From the NCBI RefSeq assembly GCF_001043115.1, contig NZ_LFME01000011.1:49696-113695 (forward strand): a stretch of 64,000 nt of DNA, written 5' to 3'. This document shows, piece by piece, positions 27,738 through 34,763 of the stretch (the first letter of the stretch is position 1; each line of letters opens with the position of its first letter). The position numbers and the translations under genes were made by a program. A model generated the notes under the pieces. That model did no database searches, was not told where the DNA came from, and saw only the letters and a program-made list of their open reading frames with translations. This DNA is from Xanthomonas sp. NCPPB 1128. Lineage in GTDB: Bacteria; Pseudomonadota; Gammaproteobacteria; Xanthomonadales; Xanthomonadaceae.

Positions 27738-29711
27738 ATGGCTCCCGACCCTGCTTCCGCATCCGGCGCACGCCGCCGCTCCTGGCCCTGGCGGCGCAAC
27801 GACGGCCGCCTGCGGCGCTGGCCGTTCGTGCTCGGCGCACTGGTGCTGCTCCTGCTCGCCATCATCCTGATCTTCGACTGGAACTGGTTCAAGGCACCGA
27901 TTGAACGCGCGGTGCAGGCGCGCACCGGGCGCGCCTTCCATATCGACGGCGATCTGGACGTGGAGCTGGGCCGCATCATCACCGTCCGTGGCGATCGCCT
28001 GCGCTTCGCCAATGCTGACTGGTCGAAGCAGCCGCAGATGGCCAGCGCCGACCGCGCCGAACTGGACATCGCGCTGTGGCCGCTGCTGCGCGGCCGCGTG
28101 CGCATCCCCGAGATCCGCCTGACCAAGCCCGATCTGCTGCTGGAGACAGGCCCGGCCGGACAGCCCGGCAACTGGGCGTTCGGCCAGTCCGACGACAGCG
28201 GCAGGCCAGTGGTCCTTGGCGCCCTGCTGGTGCAACAAGGGCATCTGCGCTTCCAGGACCCCGCCGGACGCACCGAGATCGACATCGCCGTCGACAGCCA
28301 GGTCGGACAGCGTCGCCGTGGCGATGCCGCGCCGCCGATCACGGTCAGCGGCGACGGCCGCTGGCGCGGCAATCCGTTCACCCTCAAGGGCAATACCGCC
28401 TCGCCGCTGGAACTGAGCGAGAGCGACCATCCGTTCCGCGTCGACCTGCGCGGCAGCGCCGGCAGCACCCGCGCGCACATGCGCGGCACCCTGACCAATC
28501 CGTTCCAGTTGCGTGTGTTCGACCTGCAACTGCAACTGGCCGGCACCGACATGGCCCACCTGTATCCACTGCTGGGCATCGCCATTCCTTCCACCCCGCC
28601 CTATCAGCTGGATGGGCGCTTGCAGCGCGACGGCGATCGCTGGCGCTACCAGGACTTCCGCGGCCGCGCCGGCGATAGCGATCTGGCCGGCACGGTGCAG
28701 ATCGAGACAGGCGGCGCGCGTCCGTTCCTGCGCGCCGACCTGCGCTCGCAACGGCTGGATTTCGACGACCTGGCCGGCTTCGTCGGCGCACCGCCACACA
28801 CCGGCGCCGGCGAGACCGCCAATGCCGAGCAGAAGGCGCAGGCGGCCAAGCTCGCCGCCACCGACAAAGTGCTGCCGTCCACGCCATACGACCTCGGCAA
28901 GCTACGCGCGATGGACGCCGACGTGCACTGGAAGGCGCAGCGCATCAACGCACCGTCGCTGCCGCTGGACGACATGGACGCGCACCTGAAGCTCGACGAC
29001 GGCGTGCTGTTGCTGCAGCCGCTGAACTTCGGCGTGGCGGGCGGCGACATCCGCTCGGACATTCGCATGGATGCGCGCAAGCCCACCCTGCTCACGCGCG
29101 CGCAGCTGTCGATCCGCGGCGTGCAACTGGGCAAGTTGTTCCCCGACGGCAAGCTGGCAAAGGAGGCCGCCGGCGCGATCGGCGGCGAGATCGCCCTGGC
29201 CGGCAGCGGCAACTCGATCGCGCAGATGCTCGGCACCGCCGACGGCAGCGTCGCCGTCGGCATGGGCAAGGGCCGCATCAGCAACCTGGTGATGGAACTG
29301 GCCGGCCTGGATATCGCCGAATCGCTGAAGTACCTGGTGACCAAGGACCGCGAGATCCCGGTGCGCTGCGCGTTCGGCGACTTCGCGGTGCAGCACGGGG
29401 TGATGACCTCGCGCGCCCTGGCCTTCGACAGCACCGACACCCTGCTGGTCGGCAGCGGCACCATCGACCTGGGCCAGGAGCGCCTGGACCTGCTGCTGAA
29501 GGCCCAGCCCAAGGACCACAGCATCCTCGCCCTGCGCTCGCCACTGCGCGTGGGTGGCACCTTCAAGGATCCGAGCTTCCGCCCCGACTTTAAGGCCCTG
29601 GGCCTGCGCGGCGCCATTGCCGTCGCCCTGGGCAGCATCGCCCCGCCGGCCGCCCTGCTGGCCACCATCGAGACCGGGCCGGGTAAGGATATTCAGTGCG
29701 GCGGCAAGTAG
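27738..29711 (+). CDS. AsmA family protein
   Basis: 657 residues with one N-terminal membrane anchor (WPFVLGALVLLLLAIILIFDW, residues 28-48) and a large periplasmic part. The N-terminal AsmA domain (RAVQARTGRAFHIDGDLDVE) and the C-terminal one (GAIGGEIALAGSGNSIAQML, GVMTSRALAFDSTDTLLVGSG, ERLDLLLKAQPKDHS) are clear. AsmA-like proteins form long lipid-carrying bridges between inner and outer membrane; that is family knowledge. The ATG at 27738 lies 52 bases after the hlyIII-like stop. Confidence 0.92.
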   Translation: MAPDPASASGARRRSWPWRRNDGRLRRWPFVLGALVLLLLAIILIFDWNWFKAPIERAVQARTGRAFHIDGDLDVELGRIITVRGDRLRFANADWSKQPQMASADRAELDIALWPLLRGRVRIPEIRLTKPDLLLETGPAGQPGNWAFGQSDDSGRPVVLGALLVQQGHLRFQDPAGRTEIDIAVDSQVGQRRRGDAAPPITVSGDGRWRGNPFTLKGNTASPLELSESDHPFRVDLRGSAGSTRAHMRGTLTNPFQLRVFDLQLQLAGTDMAHLYPLLGIAIPSTPPYQLDGRLQRDGDRWRYQDFRGRAGDSDLAGTVQIETGGARPFLRADLRSQRLDFDDLAGFVGAPPHTGAGETANAEQKAQAAKLAATDKVLPSTPYDLGKLRAMDADVHWKAQRINAPSLPLDDMDAHLKLDDGVLLLQPLNFGVAGGDIRSDIRMDARKPTLLTRAQLSIRGVQLGKLFPDGKLAKEAAGAIGGEIALAGSGNSIAQMLGTADGSVAVGMGKGRISNLVMELAGLDIAESLKYLVTKDREIPVRCAFGDFAVQHGVMTSRALAFDSTDTLLVGSGTIDLGQERLDLLLKAQPKDHSILALRSPLRVGGTFKDPSFRPDFKALGLRGAIAVALGSIAPPAALLATIETGPGKDIQCGGK

Positions 29712-29722
29712 CCGCGGGATTC

Positions 29723-29855
29723 GAGATTGGGGATTCGGGATTCGCAAAAGCAGGCGCCCGGAACACTGACCAATCCAAGATGGAGGATGCGCTCGGCGGA
29801 CAACGGCGCAAGCGCCGCCGCCCTTGCGAACCCCCAATCCCGACTCCCCAATCTC
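29723..29855. repeat. Small element with GATTGGGG-type terminal inverted repeats
   Basis: The left end GAGATTGGGGATTCGGGATT (29723 onward) recurs inverted at 29827-29855 as CGAACCCCCAATCCCGACTC followed by CCCAATCTC. About 80 unrelated bases lie between. The same ends bound the larger element at 56236-56634. The right end touches the stop codon of the CBS gene. Confidence 0.65.
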
Positions 29856-30282
29856 AGCTCCTGATGTACTCCTGCAACTGATCCAGCTCCTCGCGCTGCT
29901 CTTCGATCACCGCCTTGACCAGGTCGCCGATCGAGATCACGCCGATCACGGTGCCGGCATCCACCACGGGCAAGTGGCGGATGCGTTGCCCGGTCATCAG
30001 TTCCATGCACTGCTGCACGCTCTGCGACGGGTCCACGGTGTGCACCCTGCTGCTCATGATGTCGCGCACTGGCGTGGTTGCCGAGGAGCGGTCCTGCAGG
30101 ACCACCTTGCGTGCGTAATCGCGCTCGGACAGGATGCCGGACAGCTGTCCGCCCTGCAGCACCAGCACCGCGCCGATGCCCTTGGCGGCCATCAGCCGCA
30201 GCGCCTCGATCACCGCCGTGTCCGGCGCGACCGCGTGGATCTCATTGCCCTTTTCGCTCAAGACCTGCCGTACCGTCCGCAT
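29854..30282 (-). CDS. Tandem CBS domain protein
   Basis: 142 residues from the ATG at 30282, which opens MRTVRQVLSEKGNEIHAV. Two CBS domains fill the protein (residues 10-65 with AAKGIGAVLVLQGGQLSGIL and 75-130 with RIRHLPVVDAGTVIGVISIG), the form that binds adenine nucleotides. There is no fused catalytic domain. Its first 41 bases overlap the 3' end of the upstream glycosyltransferase gene in another frame, so the pair is probably co-transcribed and coupled. The partner enzyme that it regulates is unknown. Confidence 0.92.
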   Translation of the reverse strand: MRTVRQVLSEKGNEIHAVAPDTAVIEALRLMAAKGIGAVLVLQGGQLSGILSERDYARKVVLQDRSSATTPVRDIMSSRVHTVDPSQSVQQCMELMTGQRIRHLPVVDAGTVIGVISIGDLVKAVIEEQREELDQLQEYIRS

Positions 30283-31264
30283 CGCTGCCTCCCGGTTCGC
30301 TGGATCGCACGGCCGAGCATACTCCTTCGCCCGGTGCACGCCAGGTTTCCACCAGATACAGCGGACGCTGCTTGGATTCCTCGTACAGCCGGCCTAGGTA
30401 TTCGCCGATCAGGCCCAGGGCGATCAACTGCACGCCGCCCAGGAACAGGATCACCGCCATCATCGTCGGCCAGCCCGCCACCGGATCGCCCAAGAGCGCG
30501 GCCTTGACCACCACAAAGAGCGCGAACAGGAAGGCGCCGGCCGCCGTCGCCAGGCCGAGGTAGGTGGCCACCCGCAACGGCGCGGTGGAGAAGCCGGTGA
30601 TGCCGTCCAGGGCGAAGTTCCACAGCCGCCACAGGCTGAACTTGCTGCGCCCGGCCAGCCGCGGCGCCCGCCGATACGGCACCGCCAGGCGGCGGAAGCC
30701 GATCCAGCCGAACAGTCCCTTCATGAAGCGATGGCGCTCGCGCAACTGCCGCAGCGCAGCCAGCGCGCGCGGCGACAGCAGGCGGAAGTCGCCGGTATCG
30801 GCGGGGATCGGCGTCTTCGACAGGCGCCCGATCACCCGGTAGAACAGCGCCGCGGTGCCGCGCTTGAGCCAGCCCTCGCCTTCGCGCACCAGGCGTGTGC
30901 CGTAGACGTCGTCGTAGCCGGCACGCCAGTGCGCCACGAACTGCCCGATCAACTCCGGCGGATCCTGCCCGTCGGCGTCCAGCAGCATCGCCGCGCCGCG
31001 CTCGACGCAGTCCAACCCCGCGGTCAGCGCCAGCTCCTTGCCGAAATTGCGCGACAGGCGCAGCGCCCCGACCCGTGGGTCGGACGCGGCCAGCGCCTGG
31101 ATCGTCTCCCAAGTGGCATCGCGGCTGCCGTCGTCCACGTACAGCACCCGACCCTCCAATCCCGGCACGGCGTCGAGCGCAGCGAGGATGCGCGGGTGCA
31201 ACAGCGGCAGGGTCTGCGCCTCGTTGAAGGCAGTGACGACGACGGTGAGACGTTCGGATTCCAT
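30242..31264 (-). CDS. GT2 glycosyltransferase, DPM1/GtrB/ArnC type, membrane-bound
   Basis: 340 residues from the ATG at 31264, where the GT-A fold begins (MESERLTVVVTAFNEAQTLP). The domain has VLYVDDGSRDATWE, RNFGKELALTAGLD, the metal-binding DADGQDPPELI and the acceptor motif DTGDFRLLSPRALAAL. Two C-terminal helices (YLGLATAAGAFLFALFVVV, MAVILFLGGVQLIALGLIGEYLGRL) place the enzyme at the inner membrane, where such proteins load a sugar on undecaprenyl phosphate. The sugar is unknown. The stop at 30242 lies 41 bases inside the CBS gene. Confidence 0.92.
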   Translation of the reverse strand: MESERLTVVVTAFNEAQTLPLLHPRILAALDAVPGLEGRVLYVDDGSRDATWETIQALAASDPRVGALRLSRNFGKELALTAGLDCVERGAAMLLDADGQDPPELIGQFVAHWRAGYDDVYGTRLVREGEGWLKRGTAALFYRVIGRLSKTPIPADTGDFRLLSPRALAALRQLRERHRFMKGLFGWIGFRRLAVPYRRAPRLAGRSKFSLWRLWNFALDGITGFSTAPLRVATYLGLATAAGAFLFALFVVVKAALLGDPVAGWPTMMAVILFLGGVQLIALGLIGEYLGRLYEESKQRPLYLVETWRAPGEGVCSAVRSSEPGGSDADGTAGLERKGQ

Positions 31265-31334
31265 CGGCGGATGGTACGGAGCGGCCTGCGCGTTCACCAG
31301 CGGCGCGGCACTACGCAACAAAAACGGGAGTCCC

Positions 31335-31846
31335 CCTTCTCCCACCGGGAGAAGGTGCCCCGCAGGGGCGGATGAGGGTACGTCAGCCGCCGAATCCCAC
31401 CATGCTCACGTGCCGACCGTACCCTCACCCCAACCCCTCTCCCGGCGCGAGAGGGCTTCAAGGTCCTTCTGCCCTCGGAGAAAGTGCCCCGCAGGGGCGG
31501 ATGAGGGTGAGGGTGCCGCCGACCCCGCCACGCTCACGTGCAGCCGTACCCTCACCCTAACCCCTCTCCCGGCGGGAGAGGGGCTTTGAGTTCCTTCTCC
31601 CCTCGGGAGAAGGTGCCCGCAGGGCGGATGAGGGTGCGGGTGCCGCCGACCTCGCTACGCTCACGTGCAGCCGTACCCTCACCCCAACCCCTCTCCCGGT
31701 GGGAGAGGGGTTTTGAGTTCCTTCTCCCCTCGGGAGAAGGTGCCCCGCAGGGGCGGATGAGGGTGCGGGTGCCGCCGACCCGGCCACGCTCACGTGCAGC
31801 CGTACCCTCACCCCAACCCCTCTCCCGAGGGGAGAGGGGCTAAACC
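31335..31846. repeat. Four tandem copies of a ~128-bp intergenic repeat
   Basis: Units start at 31335, 31465, 31593 and 31720 with CCTTCTCCC or a close variant. Each contains a GGGAGAAGGTGCCCCGCAGG...GGATGAGGGT half, a short CTCACGTGC spacer and a GTACCCTCACC...CCCTCTCCC half that is the partial inverse. The GGGAGAGGGG stems can fold into hairpins. The last unit ends at the mtgA stop codon. The 31265-31334 stretch before it is unremarkable. Confidence 0.85.
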
Positions 31847-32586
31847 TACGGCGCCTGCAGGTAGGCCGGCCCACCCAGTTGCCGGGTCTGGCGCTGGATC
31901 CAGTTGGCGCGGCCCTGCACATAAGGACCGGGACGGGTGGCGTTATAGCGCTGTGGCGCCGGCAGCACCGCCGCCAGCAGCGCGCTCTGCGCCGGGGTCA
32001 GTTGCGCCGCGTCCTTGCCCCAGAAGCTGCGCGCCGCCGCCTGCGCGCCATACACGCCATCGCCGAACTCGGCGACATTGGCGTACACCTCGAGAATCCG
32101 CTGCTTCGACCACAGCGCCTCGATCAGCACCGTGTACCAGGCCTCCAATCCTTTGCGCAGCCAACTGCGGCCCTGCCACAGGAACACGTTCTTGGCGACC
32201 TGCTGGCTGATCGTGCTGGCCCCGCGCAGGCGCCCGCCACGCGCATTGTGGTCGCGCGCCTTCTCGATCGCGTCCAGGTCGAAGCCGTGATGGCTGGGGA
32301 ACCGCTGGTCCTCCGCAGCGACCAGCGAGATCGGCAGGCTCGGCGCGATCCGCGCGGTGTCGCGCCAGTCGTAGGCGATGCGGTACGACCAGTCGCCGCC
32401 GGCCCAGGCGCCGAGCTGGCGCTCCAGCATCATCGCCGAGAACGGCGGATCGACGAAGCGCAGCAGCAGCACCTGCGACACGCTCGCCAGCACGAAGATC
32501 AGCGGCGCCAGCAGCAACCAGCGCCGCCAGCGCTTGCGCGGACGCACCGGCGCAGCGCCACTTGCATCGCGGCGCGCCGCCCCCAT
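31846..32586 (-). CDS. mtgA: Monofunctional biosynthetic peptidoglycan transglycosylase
   Basis: 246 residues from the ATG at 32586, chosen for AGAGAG about 7 bases upstream and for the usual family length; an ATG at 32643 in the same frame would add 19 residues. A single N-terminal membrane helix ([20 protein letters not shown]) anchors a GT51 domain with [15 protein letters not shown] (catalytic Glu), [38 protein letters not shown] and [12 protein letters not shown]. It polymerises lipid II into glycan strands at the outer face of the inner membrane. It is divergent from hslO, and the stop abuts the tandem repeat. Confidence 0.95.
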   Translation of the reverse strand: MGAARRDASGAAPVRPRKRWRRWLLLAPLIFVLASVSQVLLLRFVDPPFSAMMLERQLGAWAGGDWSYRIAYDWRDTARIAPSLPISLVAAEDQRFPSHHGFDLDAIEKARDHNARGGRLRGASTISQQVAKNVFLWQGRSWLRKGLEAWYTVLIEALWSKQRILEVYANVAEFGDGVYGAQAAARSFWGKDAAQLTPAQSALLAAVLPAPQRYNATRPGPYVQGRANWIQRQTRQLGGPAYLQAP

Positions 32587-32667
32587 TCCTATGCTCTCTT
32601 CGATCTGGTCCACCGTGACGATCCACTCTCGTGCGGTCGCCATCTTCCCATGCGCAGCGAGGCCGCA

Positions 32668-33561
32668 ATGCATTCTTCCGACGATCGTCTGACCCGCTTC
32701 CTGCTGCCCGGCGCCGGCGTGCGCGGTGTGCACGTGCGCCTGCACGACACCTGGCGCGAAATCCTGGCGCCGGCCAGCTACCCGGCGGCGGCCACCGAAT
32801 TGCTCGGCGAGGCCTGCGTCGCCGCGGCCCTGTTCACCGGCCACACCAAGGTCGACGGGCGCCTGTCGGTGCAGTTGCGCAGCCAGGGCGCCCTGCGCAC
32901 CCTGTTCGCTGAGTGCACCGCGGCCGGCACGCTGCGCGGCATCGTCCAGTTGGGCGACGGTCAGGACGCGCCGCGCGACCTGCGCGCGCTCGGCGACGAC
33001 GCCCTGCTGGCGATCACCATCGAGAATCCCGGCCTGGATCCGCGCGAGCCGCAGCGCTACCAGAGCCTGGTGGCGATGTCCTCGGCCGAGCTGGACGAAG
33101 CCTTCGAGGACTACTTCCGCCAGTCCGAGCAGCTGCCGACGCGGCTGATCCTGGCCGCCGACGGCACCCATGCCGCCGGCCTGCTGCTGCAGAAGTTGCC
33201 TGGCGATGCGGGCGACGAGGACGGCTGGAACCGCGCCGGCGCACTGTTCGAGACCGTCGGCGAGGCGGAACTGCTGGCCACGCCGGCCGAGACCCTGCTG
33301 CACCGGCTGTTCCACGAGGAGACCCCGGAACTGCTGGGCGACCGCCCGCTGCGCTTCGGCTGCTCGTGCTCGCGCGAGCGGGTCGCGGCGATGCTGCGCT
33401 CGCTGGGCGAGGAAGAAGCGCGGGCCGCAGCCGAGGCCACCGGCCAAGTTGAGATCCGCTGCGAATTCTGCGGCCGACACTATGACTTCCCCTTGACGGA
33501 ATTCGGAGTATTGTTTGCCGTAACGCAGGCTGAACCGAGTTCCTCGGAGCGCTTGCACTAG
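32668..33561 (+). CDS. hslO: Redox-regulated chaperone Hsp33
   Basis: 297 residues from the ATG at 32668 with GCGAGG 7 bases upstream; an ATG at 32650 is the alternative. The core holdase domain ([32 protein letters not shown]) is followed by the zinc redox switch with CSCS and CEFC, the four cysteines that release zinc and form disulfides under oxidative stress. The acting protein binds unfolding clients in the cytoplasm without ATP. It is divergent from mtgA, and the two starts are only about 80 bases apart. Confidence 0.95.
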   Translation: MHSSDDRLTRFLLPGAGVRGVHVRLHDTWREILAPASYPAAATELLGEACVAAALFTGHTKVDGRLSVQLRSQGALRTLFAECTAAGTLRGIVQLGDGQDAPRDLRALGDDALLAITIENPGLDPREPQRYQSLVAMSSAELDEAFEDYFRQSEQLPTRLILAADGTHAAGLLLQKLPGDAGDEDGWNRAGALFETVGEAELLATPAETLLHRLFHEETPELLGDRPLRFGCSCSRERVAAMLRSLGEEEARAAAEATGQVEIRCEFCGRHYDFPLTEFGVLFAVTQAEPSSSERLH

Positions 33562-33676
33562 CTGCAACGCGCGTCGCGACCGGGGAGTCCGACTTGTTAA
33601 AGAAACATAAATCCACTAGCATCGATCACCCTGTCCGGCGGGAACTTTCGTGCCCGCCCCAAGTCTCAGACTGCTG

Positions 33677-34537
33677 ATGCGACCCTTCCTGCGCCTACCG
33701 CTCGCCCTGCTGATCGCCCTTGCGGCGAGCACGGGCGTGCACGCGCAGAGCAAGCCGGCCAGTGGCCAGGACCGCACCGTGCTGCCGGTCTGGAACAAGG
33801 GCAGCGGCAAGGTCGAGGCACTGCTGTACCTGGAGCCCACCGGCGAACAGGCGGTGGGCGCGCGCTGGCATTTCGGCCGCAACTCCCTGGATGCCGCATT
33901 CGGCCTGTCCTCCGGCGACTCGCTGGGCCTGCTGTGCAACAGCGCCAGCGGCAGCAGCATCAGCGGGCTGGCCAGCCACTGCATGCTGGCCAGCCTGGGC
34001 GACGACGACGGCACCACCGGCCACCACGTCGCCGCCACCACCACCTTCAACCGTCCCGGCGGGCGCCTGTCTCTGTCGGCCGGCACCGGCCGCGAGAACC
34101 TCCCCGCCTGGCTGGCCGGCGCCAACAAGACGCCGTCGATGCGGATGGAGCAGAACGACCTGACCGTCTTCGCGCAGCAGAACATCGGCCGCGAGGGCTT
34201 CGTGTCGATTGGCGGCACCTACGCCAAGGCGCGTCTGGTCCCGATCGCCGATGCCTCCCCGGCCATGCTCGACCGCTGGGACAGCAAGAGCCTGAGCATC
34301 GGCGGCGGCTACGGCTCGTTCAGCGCCAACGTCATCGGCCGTGTTGTCGATGCCCCCGGCCAGCCCGGCAAGTGGACCGGCCTGGGCGTGGGCCTGACCT
34401 GGCGCACCCCGTGGAGCGGCCAGCTGACCGTCGGCGCCGAGAACGTCATCACCCGCGGCAAGAACCCGTTCTCGCCGAACAACATCAGCACCGAAGAAGG
34501 AACCATCCCCTACGTGCGCTATGAGCAGGACCTGTAG
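33677..34537 (+). CDS. Exported protein of unknown function, possibly an outer-membrane barrel
   Basis: 286 residues beginning with a signal peptide (MRPFLRLPLALLIALAASTGVHAQ). The mature part is rich in alternating strands (ALLYLEPTGEQAVGARWHFG, GRLSLSAGTG, EGFVSIGGTYAKARLV, LSIGGGYGSFSANVIGRVVD, LGVGLTWRTPWSGQLTVGAE) and ends in YVRYEQDL, which suggests a beta barrel but without a known family signature. Two cysteines (LLCNSAS, ASHCMLA) may form a disulfide. I do not recognise it. It stands alone upstream of the TonB-dependent receptor and is closed off by its own terminator. Confidence 0.8.
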   Translation: MRPFLRLPLALLIALAASTGVHAQSKPASGQDRTVLPVWNKGSGKVEALLYLEPTGEQAVGARWHFGRNSLDAAFGLSSGDSLGLLCNSASGSSISGLASHCMLASLGDDDGTTGHHVAATTTFNRPGGRLSLSAGTGRENLPAWLAGANKTPSMRMEQNDLTVFAQQNIGREGFVSIGGTYAKARLVPIADASPAMLDRWDSKSLSIGGGYGSFSANVIGRVVDAPGQPGKWTGLGVGLTWRTPWSGQLTVGAENVITRGKNPFSPNNISTEEGTIPYVRYEQDL

Positions 34538-34565
34538 CGACCGCCAGCAACGTGTTGTTCCGCAA

Positions 34566-34594
34566 AGAAAAAGCCTCCTCGCGGAGGCTTTTTT
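34566..34594 (+). terminator. Rho-independent terminator before the TonB-dependent receptor gene
   Basis: Stem AAGCCTCC/GGAGGCTT with a TCGC tetraloop, preceded by an A-run and followed by a T-run. Confidence 0.92.
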
Positions 34595-34763
34595 ATTGCC
34601 TGAACGGACGTGATATACATCACTAAAATTGCACCCTCATTAACGACTCTTTAATTTCTCTGAAGACAAAGTTAACATCGGCTCACCCCGCGGTTTTTGG
34701 CATCGCATTTCGGCGCCTCCGCAGGAGAACTCAGCTGACATACACCTTTCGGAGAGAGAGCCA

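Noticed and set aside
31335..31846. CRISPR-like array
   Set aside because: The repeats are about 128 bp, contain inverse halves and have no unique spacers or cas genes nearby.
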